DNA of 64,000 bases, taken from contig CBINHC010000011.1 of assembly GCA_966250385.1 (NCBI GenBank), positions 1 to 64,000 on the forward strand. The letters run 5' to 3'. A model generated the notes under the pieces. The model was not told the origin of the DNA, made no database searches, and saw only the letters and a program-made list of their open reading frames with translations. The translations under genes were made by a program, and so were the position numbers. Shown piece after piece: positions 1-7,950 of the stretch. The first letter of the stretch is position 1. Each line of letters opens with the position of its first letter. This DNA comes from DASWTL01 sp966250385. Lineage in GTDB: Bacteria > Bacteroidota > Bacteroidia > Sphingobacteriales > Sphingobacteriaceae.

Positions 1-22
1 TTTTTCATAACACATCCAACCT

Positions 23-52
23 GAAAGCTCGCCATATGGCGGGCTTTCTTTA
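23..52 (+). terminator. Intrinsic terminator of an upstream gene
   Basis: GAAAGC-T-CGCC pairs with GGCG-G-GCTTTC around an ATAT loop (one T-G wobble) and is followed by TTTATTT. It would end a plus-strand gene lying before the window. It also sits just past the end of the minus-strand esterase, so it may serve both strands. Confidence 0.65.
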
Positions 53-80
53 TTTCGTAGCGATAGCCGCTAGCCTGCTG

Positions 81-1238
81 CTATTTCGTGAGGGACTCCA
101 ATTCCTTCAACAATTCGGCTTTTTCCGAATCTTCGTAGAAGAGGGACTTCCTCACGCTTTCATTGAACAGGCGAACCGTTTCATCCACTGACATCCCAGA
201 CGACTTCTGAGCCTCCAGAATGGCCAGATATCCTTCAGAGAAATTAGGGTAGACCTCCAACATCAGGTTCCACGCGTTAATGGCCTTACTAAATTGTTTT
301 TCATTGAAGAATTGCCAGCCCTTTCCATTCAGTATTCCGAGCGAAAAGTTCAGTGGCTGACCGTAATGCTCCGTAATTTTTGCATCGAGATCTTTCCTGA
401 TTTCCAGATCCTTGTTATTCTCGCTAATGTATCGGTTCTGCTGGCTACGCCAGTATTGAAAAATCTCATAAAGCGCTTTTCCGACCGTTAATCCAGGTGT
501 GACATTATGATCTGCTTCCGGGAATAAGTATCCTTTGGAATTGATCTGAGAATCTTTTGCACCTGTGAGGCTATTCTCCATTAAATCAAAATCCTCCGGG
601 AAATCGGCGCCGGCAGAATACCTGTAATAGACGGTATGTTCCAAATGCGCGCCGGAAGAAATTTTCCCCAGTGAGTCAGCCAGATCCACGTTTGCCTGCT
701 TGAAAAAAGGACTTATGGAAACCACTGCGTTGAGGGACGAGGGCCGTTGAGTCAGCAAATAGGTAGTAAAGTAACCATACCGGGAATGCCCGATCAGCGT
801 CGTGAAATCACTCGCTTTATATTTCTGCTTTGCCAGCGGGATGAGTTCGTTGAAAATAAACGCTTCATTTTTCTTGCCCAGAGACGCTTCGTCAGTGATC
901 GGCAGGCTGGTTTCTTTCCATCTTTTGTCAGGTTCGGATTCAATACCGACAATGATTGAAGCAGGCATTTGCTCGTTACTCGTTAAATAATCGATGGTAT
1001 TCAGCAGATAATTGTAGCTGCGCTTATTTTGTGTATCGAAGATCAGGATCAGGGGATATTTCTGGTTTAAGCCTTCCTGATAGTCCCTGGGTACCGTAAT
1101 GGACAGGTGTTTCTGATACCCCAGGTCATTCGATACGATGAGGGTGTCCTGCAGTTTTTTGTACCGCTCAGGACTCTGACTGAACCCGCTTGATCGGGTA
1201 ACTAAAAGCATGATGATCAGGAGGAGTTTTTTGGCCAT
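81..1238 (-). CDS. Secreted esterase, alpha/beta-hydrolase of the putative esterase (esterase D-like) family
   Basis: 385 residues with an N-terminal signal peptide (residues 1-20, ending GFSQ). The nucleophile elbow is GHSRYG with Ser152; upstream IFDTQ and IIVGIE segments fit the core beta strands of the family. The C-terminal ~90 residues are helical and TPR-like (NEKQFSKAINAWNLML), as in Bacteroidota esterases that carry one trailing repeat. It probably hydrolyses an ester in the periplasm; the substrate cannot be read from the sequence. It stands alone, with a terminator of the next gene behind its start. The family is fairly certain, the specificity unknown. Confidence 0.8.
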   Translation of the reverse strand: MAKKLLLIIMLLVTRSSGFSQSPERYKKLQDTLIVSNDLGYQKHLSITVPRDYQEGLNQKYPLILIFDTQNKRSYNYLLNTIDYLTSNEQMPASIIVGIESEPDKRWKETSLPITDEASLGKKNEAFIFNELIPLAKQKYKASDFTTLIGHSRYGYFTTYLLTQRPSSLNAVVSISPFFKQANVDLADSLGKISSGAHLEHTVYYRYSAGADFPEDFDLMENSLTGAKDSQINSKGYLFPEADHNVTPGLTVGKALYEIFQYWRSQQNRYISENNKDLEIRKDLDAKITEHYGQPLNFSLGILNGKGWQFFNEKQFSKAINAWNLMLEVYPNFSEGYLAILEAQKSSGMSVDETVRLFNESVRKSLFYEDSEKAELLKELESLTK

Positions 1239-1317
1239 GTGAGGTGTGTTTGCTGGAAATTAAAACGTTATACGTTAAATATATAATTATTAAGGTCCCT
1301 GAAGCCTCCGTTTGTAT

Positions 1318-1350
1318 GAAAAAGGGGCATGGATTTATCTTCCATGCCCC
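1318..1350 (-). terminator. Intrinsic terminator of the XRE gene
   Basis: Perfect 10-bp stem GGGGCATGGA / TCCATGCCCC with a 7-nt loop. On the minus strand it is followed directly by TTTTT, about 40 nt past the stop of the XRE regulator. Confidence 0.85.
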
Positions 1351-1392
1351 AAATGAATCAATTCTTCTATCGTGAACGCGAGCCGATAAGAC

Positions 1393-1821
1393 TTAGTCTC
1401 TTGTTCCTTTCAGGAGCGCGACTTTTTCCTGCTCGCTAGCCAGCAGCCGCTCATAAAGCTTTTTGTTCTCTTCATGGAGGAGCTCATTTTTTTCGATCAC
1501 TTCCATCAGCTTATCTAGCGCATTGAATGTGCAATTATTATTATTATTTCCAGGACCGGTATTTGCTACCGCTCCCTCATAGTTATTCTGAATATTATAA
1601 ATCGCTGCTTCGTCGCTGTAATTCCTGATCGTTTCCGGTGTTACTCCGAGCGCCTGGGCGACCCTGGCGAGAACGTCCTCCTCAATGCGTTCACTTTGCT
1701 CCATTTTTGAAACTGCCTGCTGGCTGACGCCGAGTTCGAACGCGAGCGCTTCCTGCTTCATATTCCGAATTTCGCGGATCCGGCTTATTTTTCTACCGAT
1801 GTGAGTTGAAGTTTCAGACAT
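1393..1821 (-). CDS. XRE-family helix-turn-helix regulator
   Basis: 142 residues. An N-terminal HTH_3 domain (about residues 9-62) has the usual pattern IREIRNMKQEALAFELGVSQ then QAVSKMEQS. A short Asn-rich linker (GPGNNNNN) separates it from a C-terminal coiled coil (about 100-138, ELLHEENKKLYERLLASEQE) that probably dimerises the protein. It lies downstream of rteC on the same strand with a 46-bp gap and has its own terminator. Genes of this kind are common cargo of Bacteroidota integrative elements and may control transfer or stress genes. Target unknown. Confidence 0.8.
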   Translation of the reverse strand: MSETSTHIGRKISRIREIRNMKQEALAFELGVSQQAVSKMEQSERIEEDVLARVAQALGVTPETIRNYSDEAAIYNIQNNYEGAVANTGPGNNNNNCTFNALDKLMEVIEKNELLHEENKKLYERLLASEQEKVALLKGTRD

Positions 1822-1867
1822 AGTTTTTGGGAATTAGAAGTTCAAAGATATATTTAAATCTACAAAA

Positions 1868-2875
1868 TTATCCAGGCAGTCCGCTTGGTAAGTTACCGGA
1901 TAAGTCCGGCCAGCTTCCCGCATTATTCGTGTCCGGAAGTCTGTTCTGTGCGACTTTGTTCCGGGCGGGCCTTTTGAAGCTGATATGTTTCAGTTGCGGA
2001 GTTTCCTCTTCGAGTTTCTCGTTGATTCGCCGCAAAAGAGACGCTCTCAGTTTATCCAGGAAAGCGGTCGGATCTTTTTTCCTGTCGACAATAGATCCGA
2101 ACTTTTGATAGTACGCCCGGAGGTCTACCTGAAAGATCCTCTGAAAAGCAGCCATGACCTGCTTGATATCAGTGCTCCCGTTATTGAGGACTCCTGTTTC
2201 CACCAGCGCATAGATCAGTTCAACGAGATCTGTCTTGCTTGACGTCCACCGCAGGTTAGCCTGCGGGTCCCGTACCGATGTCTCACTGATTCCCTGTGAA
2301 ATGTAATACAACTGGATATTCAGGTAATCCTGGTATTTCTCGTTGGCCAGAATCTTTGAAAGGATGTGGTCTCCGGGGGTTGAAAACTGATCATCCGCCG
2401 CATGTTCATCAATCGGGCCTGAATATCCTAATTCCTGGCGCGTGAAGTACAGGTAGTCCAGTTCGCTGCCGCCCGAGCGGTAATACTGGTAAAATCCCCT
2501 GTGGACCTCAAAGAACTTTCTCAGGTCTGCCAGTTCTGTGTGGATATACTCCTGGGTTTCCCGGATGCCGCCCGGCGGCCGGTTCAGTAGGAAGTTATGG
2601 ATCTGGCTGAAGTAGATGTACTGGCTGTACAACAGGGGCTTCAGTTTCCGGAAAAAGATGACTTCTTCGTATGTTGACTCGAATCCGTACAACACAATAT
2701 ACTTTCTGAGCTTACCAAGAGCTTTCTTGCAGGCTTTAGCGGACCACATCGCGCGATCCCTTTCCGAACCGTGCCGGAGCGTAAAATCGGTCAGGCTATC
2801 CTCCACAGCCGATAACAGCCGGTGTGAATACCGTTCGAGTACATGAGCCTGTTCTTTCAGTTCGATCATTCCCAA
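1868..2875 (-). CDS. rteC: RteC-like regulator of conjugative transposon transfer
   Basis: 335 residues. The central part (FYQYYRSGGSELDYLYFTRQ, then DDQFSTPGDHILSKILANEKYQDYLN) matches the RteC family known from CTnDOT, where RteC acts on excision and transfer genes. A helix-turn-helix-like end follows (SSKTDLVELIYALVETGVLNNG), which in the family binds DNA. The last ~40 residues are basic and low in complexity. It sits between the mob genes and an XRE regulator, all on the minus strand. This supports an integrative conjugative element. What RteC controls here is inferred, because no excision genes are in the window. Confidence 0.82.
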   Translation of the reverse strand: MGMIELKEQAHVLERYSHRLLSAVEDSLTDFTLRHGSERDRAMWSAKACKKALGKLRKYIVLYGFESTYEEVIFFRKLKPLLYSQYIYFSQIHNFLLNRPPGGIRETQEYIHTELADLRKFFEVHRGFYQYYRSGGSELDYLYFTRQELGYSGPIDEHAADDQFSTPGDHILSKILANEKYQDYLNIQLYYISQGISETSVRDPQANLRWTSSKTDLVELIYALVETGVLNNGSTDIKQVMAAFQRIFQVDLRAYYQKFGSIVDRKKDPTAFLDKLRASLLRRINEKLEEETPQLKHISFKRPARNKVAQNRLPDTNNAGSWPDLSGNLPSGLPG

Positions 2876-3026
2876 TTATTTCAGAACGTATGCCTTTGGA
2901 TGCTGCCCGTCGGGTCAATGTCAGCATTTCTCAGGTGAATTTAATAACCGCCAGCGTGAAAGTGTGGGACATAGCGAATAAGTTCGAAAATTTCTTCTGC
3001 GGCACTGCTGTTTTTTTGTATGAACC

Positions 3027-3050
3027 GGTCAGTGCTTGCCAGCACTGACC
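3027..3050. repeat. Perfect 10-bp inverted repeat between rteC and mobC
   Basis: GGTCAGTGCT-TGCC-AGCACTGACC lies about 20 nt past the mobC stop. No T-run follows on either strand, so it is not a classical terminator; further GGTCAG motifs lie just beside it (3071-3086). It may be an RNA-stabilising hairpin or an operator. Confidence 0.5.
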
Positions 3051-3072
3051 GTGCCTGGTTTATGATGACCGG

Positions 3073-5007
3073 TCAGGTGGTCTGACCAGTCCACAGCTCC
3101 CGTGTTTCCTGTTTGATCTGAAAGTAATTCTGCCGGATCTCTTCCGGGGTGACGTTCCTGATAACAGGCAAAGGGTGATAAGCTGACTCTTCAGCCCGGA
3201 TCCCCTGGTGGTCATTCCGGAACATGCTGTGAAAGACCTTCAGGTCGATCCTGTTGAATGGATCATCCGCGACCATTCCGACAAATTCTCCCGCCGAAAG
3301 GCCAGCGATTCTCGAAGCGGGAATAGCCGCGTCAAGATGCGCATATCCAGAAACGGATACGTCGTGGCTATTTGTGGAGAAGCTGCTGCGCTCCTGAAGG
3401 ATCTTTCCGAACCGTTCGGACAACTGGCGGGCCGTATCACCGCTTACCTGTCCGGAAATGATGTTGCCGACCATATTCATGATCACTTCAGCGTGGTCCC
3501 GGCCGTAGTCTTTCTTCAGCTGGCTGTAGTCCTGAACGGCCAGGGTGGTTGAAACCAGATTCGACCGTGCAGTAGCGATCAGATGGTCCACCTGGTTCAG
3601 GTAGATCGTAGGGAATTCATCAAAGATAAGGCTCGACTTCATTTTGTTTTTTTGATTGACCAGCCTGATCATCCGGGAAACATACAGGCTGATAACGGCC
3701 CCGAATACCTGTTGCTTTAGCGGGTTATTTCCCATACAGATGATCTTAGGCTCCCGGGGATTATTGATGTCGAGACTCATGTCGTTACCGGTAAGGACAT
3801 AATAGAGGGCAGGGGAGGAAAGCCGGGCCATGCTGATCCTTGCACTGGCGATCTGGCCTTCCAGCTGATCTGACGCATTTCTTTTCCATGCGGAGGCAAA
3901 AGGGGTGATGAGCACCTCAATTTCTGGCTCACCTGCCAGTAAATTGAACAGCTTTTCATAGTCCGCCTGCATCAGCTCAATGACGTGGGGCAGCGTGCAG
4001 TACGCTCCGCCTCTGTAGTTTCTGAGAAACCAGATAATCGCCGTCAGAAAATTGATTGCTGATTCCACGAAGAAGTCACCCTGGCGGCGGATCCATTCGC
4101 GGTTCAGCCCCAGCATGATCGTCCGCGACGCTTCCGTCGCATCACTGATGTCCGTCATTTCAGCGGGGTTCAACGGATTGCAGCGATGACTCTTGTTGAG
4201 ATCCTCAAAGTTGATCACGTAGAAACGCGGTTTAACTTCATAATTATCCAGGCTCCGCAGTAACGTGTTATAAGCGATTAGGGTGAGGTCGTCAAACTTG
4301 AAGTCATAAATGAACATGCTGAATCCTTTCTTAATATGCTGGGTAATGAAATGACGTATGGCAAAATAGGACTTGCCGGATCCCGGGATCCCCAGGATGA
4401 GCGTTCCTCGGAAGGGGTTGATAATGTTGATCCAGCTTTTCCGGGTTTCGCCCTTCAGCCTGTATTCAGCCGGCAGGTTTACCGAGTACTCATTGTCTGA
4501 CTTTTTCTCCGTCTGGGGGAACGTTTCATTGTCCTTGTTGAAAATATCGCCGGCCGGAGTAGTTTTCAGTAATCTGGAAAACCGGGTGCCACTTGCCAGG
4601 ATCAGGATGAATCCCAGGAAACTAAGCAGCGAATAGGCCGGAACCAGCATTGCGGCCGGGACCTCTGAAGCAAATAGCAGCTCGCTTCCGAAGTACAGGA
4701 CCAGGCCGGTGACTGACTGCCGGAGCAGATAATTCCGGGATATGTCCCGGTCTTTTTTTCCCTTCACGCCGAAAAGTGAAACGATCAGGAGGATCAGCGC
4801 GGTTCCCTTTGCTTCCCACGGACCCTGGAACACAACCAGTTTTGCGGCGGCGCCTGATATGCGGTCAGTAATGCCTGATGAGAAGCCCCACTTCACGAAA
4901 CAGGCATGAAAAGTAAGGTAAATATGAAAGCAGAGTACGGCAACCGACAGCATTCTTGTCAGATCCGCGATCTTCCGGAGTTCCTGTTCGTTTTCCCCGG
5001 TGGCCAT
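3073..5007 (-). CDS. mobC: MobC, type IV coupling protein (VirD4/TraG-like ATPase)
   Basis: 644 residues. Four hydrophobic segments lie in the first ~140 residues, then a P-loop GIPGSGKS (206-213), and later IYDFKFDD and SLIFDEFPTIYL, the Walker B-like element of conjugative coupling proteins. These proteins dock the relaxase-DNA complex to the secretion channel at the inner membrane. The ATG at 5007 follows the mobB stop by one base (TGAAATG), so I chose it over a reading frame that extends back to 5229 inside mobB and has no family-like sequence there. It is the last gene of the mobA-mobB-mobC operon. Confidence 0.9.
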   Translation of the reverse strand: MATGENEQELRKIADLTRMLSVAVLCFHIYLTFHACFVKWGFSSGITDRISGAAAKLVVFQGPWEAKGTALILLIVSLFGVKGKKDRDISRNYLLRQSVTGLVLYFGSELLFASEVPAAMLVPAYSLLSFLGFILILASGTRFSRLLKTTPAGDIFNKDNETFPQTEKKSDNEYSVNLPAEYRLKGETRKSWINIINPFRGTLILGIPGSGKSYFAIRHFITQHIKKGFSMFIYDFKFDDLTLIAYNTLLRSLDNYEVKPRFYVINFEDLNKSHRCNPLNPAEMTDISDATEASRTIMLGLNREWIRRQGDFFVESAINFLTAIIWFLRNYRGGAYCTLPHVIELMQADYEKLFNLLAGEPEIEVLITPFASAWKRNASDQLEGQIASARISMARLSSPALYYVLTGNDMSLDINNPREPKIICMGNNPLKQQVFGAVISLYVSRMIRLVNQKNKMKSSLIFDEFPTIYLNQVDHLIATARSNLVSTTLAVQDYSQLKKDYGRDHAEVIMNMVGNIISGQVSGDTARQLSERFGKILQERSSFSTNSHDVSVSGYAHLDAAIPASRIAGLSAGEFVGMVADDPFNRIDLKVFHSMFRNDHQGIRAEESAYHPLPVIRNVTPEEIRQNYFQIKQETRELWTGQTT

Positions 5008-5008
5008 T

Positions 5009-6190
5009 TCAGATGCGGAGTCCCTGTTTTTTGCTGAGCTGCAGACGGAGGTCCTTTCTTGAAGGATCATGAGCGGGGATCGCCGAGGAAATATAGGAAA
5101 CCGACTCTCCGGCACGTGCAGCAATCGGAAGCTTTGCTGAAACCTCTTTAAAGTGGCCAAACCTGACGGACAAGGAATCTGCACTGTATGCGGTCCCGAG
5201 TTCACTGCCCTCGCAGACCACGCCGGCATAATTGTCGATGTAGGAAACCGATCTCAGCTGCCCGTCTTCTCCATGGTCAAGTACAACGCTGATTCCTTTG
5301 CTTTGTAAGGTGAGAAGCAGGGCGGCTTCACTCGTACGGGTGAAGAGCACAGAATCGAGCTTTCTGATCAGGATTTCCCTGCGGTCGATCTTTTCTGCAA
5401 TATTCCTGGAAAATACCGCCTCCAGATTTTTAAGCGTCGGGTTGCCATGGATGTGTCTGCTCTTGATCGGCGTTCCCAGATGCCTGCCATCCTTAATGAG
5501 CCGATAGAGGACGCTTTTGTTCACGTCGGAGCCCGGGTGATGGTCGGCCCTGACATTAAACTGAATGAGAACGGCATTGAGCTCCGGAAGGCTGGTTACT
5601 TTATAGCGGGTCAGGACCTCGTGGACGACATTCGACACGGCCGGCCGGGTTTCGCATCTTCCATATTCAATGGGAAAAAGGCGCGGGCCGGTGAGAGTTG
5701 GAGGCAACAGCTGCTTTTCGTTCCTTCGGGGAGATTCCAGGCCAAACTTTTTTTCTATCTCCATCCGGGCAGTCTGGAGTATGTTACGTCCCGGCTCATG
5801 AATGACGATCAGGTTTCCGGATGGACGAACGGTCACAGAAACAATGTGGACATGCGGGTGACCGGCGTCGAAGTGCCGGTAGACCAGGAACGGCTGTTTA
5901 TAGAGCCCGATACGTCTGAGGTATTCCAGCGCAATGGTAAACAGCCGCTTATCATCCAGCCGGTCATTATTTGAAAAGTTAAGCGACAAATGCACGGCAG
6001 GTTTGACACATCGCATGTTCCGCAACGCCAGGTCTTCCAGGCGCCGCGCTTTGAAATCATAGGACATATCCTGCAGATCTTTCCCGTACCAGCCTTCTCC
6101 GATCAGCCGGGCTGCGCCTGCAGCCACTTTTTGTTCATTGTACCGGAGGATACCTCTTATGCTTTTGTTTCTCTTGAATACTGAGACCAT
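5009..6190 (-). CDS. mobB: MobB relaxase
   Basis: 393 residues. The start MVSVFKRNKSIRGILRYNEQ is the usual N-terminus of Bacteroidota MobB relaxases. The metal-binding histidine cluster HFDAGHPHVHIV (H106, H111, H113, H115) is characteristic of the MOBP-type relaxase/mobilisation nuclease domain. It would nick at the origin of transfer and stay bound to the 5' end of the transferred strand. The start overlaps mobA by 34 bp and the stop is one base before mobC, so the three are translationally coupled. The C-terminal ~150 residues are less conserved. Confidence 0.92.
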   Translation of the reverse strand: MVSVFKRNKSIRGILRYNEQKVAAGAARLIGEGWYGKDLQDMSYDFKARRLEDLALRNMRCVKPAVHLSLNFSNNDRLDDKRLFTIALEYLRRIGLYKQPFLVYRHFDAGHPHVHIVSVTVRPSGNLIVIHEPGRNILQTARMEIEKKFGLESPRRNEKQLLPPTLTGPRLFPIEYGRCETRPAVSNVVHEVLTRYKVTSLPELNAVLIQFNVRADHHPGSDVNKSVLYRLIKDGRHLGTPIKSRHIHGNPTLKNLEAVFSRNIAEKIDRREILIRKLDSVLFTRTSEAALLLTLQSKGISVVLDHGEDGQLRSVSYIDNYAGVVCEGSELGTAYSADSLSVRFGHFKEVSAKLPIAARAGESVSYISSAIPAHDPSRKDLRLQLSKKQGLRI

Positions 6191-6567
6191 ATGTCTGAAA
6201 ACTTAGATATGCGTTCAAAAATATCCGCAACCAGCGGCTGAAGTTCCTGTTCAACGATCCTGCCCGTGGCGCTGCCGGTTTGCTGCACTGCAGCTTCTTC
6301 TGTGCCGCGTGCTTCGGGTCTTTCTCCGATGTGCTGGAGAATGGTCCGGAGCTTCATCCGGAGGTCAGCAAGTTCTTCCAGGATTTCATCCAGCGATTCG
6401 TTCCTGTACCTTATCTGAATCGGTTTTCGCAGGGCTACCGACCGGATATATACGGCCAGATTTTGGCAGGTTGACTGATCGAAATGCCTCAGCAACCTGG
6501 TGTATTCGTCGTTATCGAAACGAACGCTGCAGGTAATGCTGCGCAACGGTTTGGTGGCTTTTTCCAT
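6157..6567 (-). CDS. mobA: MobA, relaxosome accessory protein
   Basis: 136 residues. The N-terminal ~60 (RSITCSVRFDNDEYTRLLRH, then NLAVYIRSVALRKP) look like the ribbon-helix-helix DNA-binding domain of the MobC-like/Bacteroidota MobA family. A helical middle (DEILEELADLRMKLRTILQHIG) follows. Such proteins bind next to the origin of transfer and help the relaxase load. It is the first gene of the minus-strand mob operon, next to the divergent tra operon, with the 6.57-7.05 kb intergenic region between them as the expected origin of transfer. Confidence 0.85.
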   Translation of the reverse strand: MEKATKPLRSITCSVRFDNDEYTRLLRHFDQSTCQNLAVYIRSVALRKPIQIRYRNESLDEILEELADLRMKLRTILQHIGERPEARGTEEAAVQQTGSATGRIVEQELQPLVADIFERISKFSDIWSQYSRETKA

Positions 6568-6701
6568 TGGGTTCCAGAGTTAAGGGTTCGAGCGTCTTCG
6601 TTTGTGTTGCTCCGGTTCGGCTTCATGCTCCGATTCGCTGGAGGCATCCGGAAGTAGGTCTGAACAGATCTGAAGTTCCCAATCATTTCCGGAAAAAATA
6701 C

Positions 6702-6976
6702 CGTACCTGTTACGTAGTTCGCTGTTTTTTCGGGGGAGGTCTGCCAGCCGGTACCGGGGTGGGCGTCTGAAGCAGTCTGAAGGCCACAGGAGCAGCGAAT
6801 TACGGGCGTATCTGGGGGATCCGGGGCTTGAGGCTGACGTTCGCCGGTGCACTGAAAAATGTATACTTTTTCCCGCGATTTGGTCGCCCCGGTTTTCGTT
6901 GACTATTGAAAAGTGGACTAAACAGGTGCCTGGGGGTGTTTTCAGAAAAAAAACAGCGAACTACGTAACAGGTACG
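6702..6976. repeat. 29-bp perfect inverted repeat flanking 217 bp; origin-of-transfer candidate or invertible segment
   Basis: The arms are 6702-6730 and 6948-6976 and are exact reverse complements over 29 bp (core CTGTTACGTAGTTCGCTG). They enclose 217 bp with no convincing gene. The whole 480-bp stretch 6568-7048 lies between divergent mobA and the tra operon, where Bacteroidota elements keep the origin of transfer. Perfect arms this long and this far apart are also what a site-specific invertase uses to flip a promoter. The two readings cannot be separated by sequence alone. Confidence 0.6.
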
Positions 6977-7048
6977 CAAATTTGTTTTTGAGGTGTCCGG
7001 AACTTTATCCTAACGGCCGCATGGGGCGGTCGGGTAAACCAAAAGACT

Positions 7049-7291
7049 ATGTTATCCTTCATCTCCTGGCAGCAGTATCTGCTCGCCGTCGGCATCGCCG
7101 GCTTCTTGTATTACCTGGTTATCATGCTTCGGTTTTACAGGGCCGGTCTCCATCAGCTCAGAAAGAATACCAGGGTTTCTGCGGATCCGGATCCCGTCAT
7201 GGGTGCCGCCAGGCCGGGCATGGCGGAGGCCCGCCTGCAACCCGAACTTCCCCTGACACTTCCTGAAAATCAGTCACCAAATCTCAACTGA
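7049..7291 (+). CDS. Small membrane protein heading the tra operon
   Basis: 80 residues. One or two membrane segments (about 5-28, QQYLLAVGIAGFLYYLVIML) are followed by a basic then proline-rich cytoplasmic tail. It ends 1 bp before traE, so it is surely in the operon. Small membrane proteins sit at this place (near TraD) in many Bacteroidota conjugative elements. No function can be assigned from sequence. Confidence 0.6.
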   Translation: MLSFISWQQYLLAVGIAGFLYYLVIMLRFYRAGLHQLRKNTRVSADPDPVMGAARPGMAEARLQPELPLTLPENQSPNLN

Positions 7292-7292
7292 T

Positions 7293-7619
7293 ATGAAAGG
7301 AGGGGTACAAAATCCGAAGCGGTATACCGGCCGGATAGCCGGATGCCTGCTGCTGACAGTGATCTCTGCATCGGTATTCGGTCAAAGCGGAGCCGCAGGA
7401 ATCGACGAGGCCACCGCTCAGGTAAGCAGCTATTTCAGTACCGGAACGAACCTCATGTATGCCATCGGTGCAGTTATGGGGCTGGTAGGCGCGATCAAGG
7501 TCTACCAGAAATGGAACAGCGGTGATCATGATACCGGCAAGGTGGCATCCGCCTGGTTCGGCAGCTGCATCTTTCTGGTCATCGTCGCGACCGTACTGCA
7601 GTCATTTTTCGGCATCTGA
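7293..7619 (+). CDS. traE: TraE, DUF4134 pilin-like conjugation protein
   Basis: 108 residues. A signal peptide ends at VFGQ, then the DUF4134 pattern follows: STGTNLMYAIGAVMGLVGAI, a KVYQKWNSGD loop between two hydrophobic helices, and a last helix ending VLQSFFGI. The size and two-helix layout resemble VirB2-type pilins. In the family it is an inner-membrane or pilus component of the mating channel. It is followed by traF after a 1-bp gap. Confidence 0.92.
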   Translation: MKGGVQNPKRYTGRIAGCLLLTVISASVFGQSGAAGIDEATAQVSSYFSTGTNLMYAIGAVMGLVGAIKVYQKWNSGDHDTGKVASAWFGSCIFLVIVATVLQSFFGI

Positions 7620-7620
7620 C

Positions 7621-7950
7621 ATGGCGGCCGTATACCAGATCAATAAGGGGATCAACCGGCCAATCGAGTTCCGCGGGCTGAAGGCGCAGTACATCGGCTA
7701 TATGGCCGCAGGCCTCGTTGCGCTTCTCATCCTGTTTGCCGTTATGTATATCGCGGGTGTCAGTTTATGGATCTGCCTGTCGGTCATCACCGCACTGGGG
7801 ATCCTGCTCGTAACGCAGATTTACCGGTTAAGTCATTCGTTCGGCCCATACGGGCTGCTGAAGCGAACTGCCCGCAGGTATGTTCCCCGGTACCTGATCC
7901 TCCGGTCCAGAAACCTTTTTACCCAATTGAACCATGGCAAATCCCATTGA
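7621..7950 (+). CDS. traF: TraF, DUF4133 conjugation protein
   Basis: 109 residues starting MAAVYQINKGINRPIEFRGL, the signature N-terminus of DUF4133. Two adjacent membrane helices (about 28-48 and 50-70) are followed by a basic C-terminus. It is VirB3-like in size and position, between TraE (VirB2-like) and TraG (VirB4-like). The ATG one base after the traE stop was preferred to an upstream in-frame start inside traE. It overlaps traG by 17 bp. Confidence 0.9.
   Translation: MAAVYQINKGINRPIEFRGLKAQYIGYMAAGLVALLILFAVMYIAGVSLWICLSVITALGILLVTQIYRLSHSFGPYGLLKRTARRYVPRYLILRSRNLFTQLNHGKSH

Noticed and set aside
3027..3050. Terminator of the mob operon
   Set aside because: The hairpin is perfect but has no T-run on either strand, so I list it only as an inverted repeat.
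5008..5229. N-terminal extension of MobC by 74 residues
   Set aside because: It lies wholly inside mobB, has no family-like sequence, and an ATG follows the mobB stop by one base.
6580..6852. Possible 90-residue protein upstream of mobA on the minus strand
   Set aside because: Composition is Arg/Ser/Pro-rich and unlike a real protein, and it runs through one arm of the 29-bp inverted repeat. The stretch is better seen as a transfer-origin or control region.
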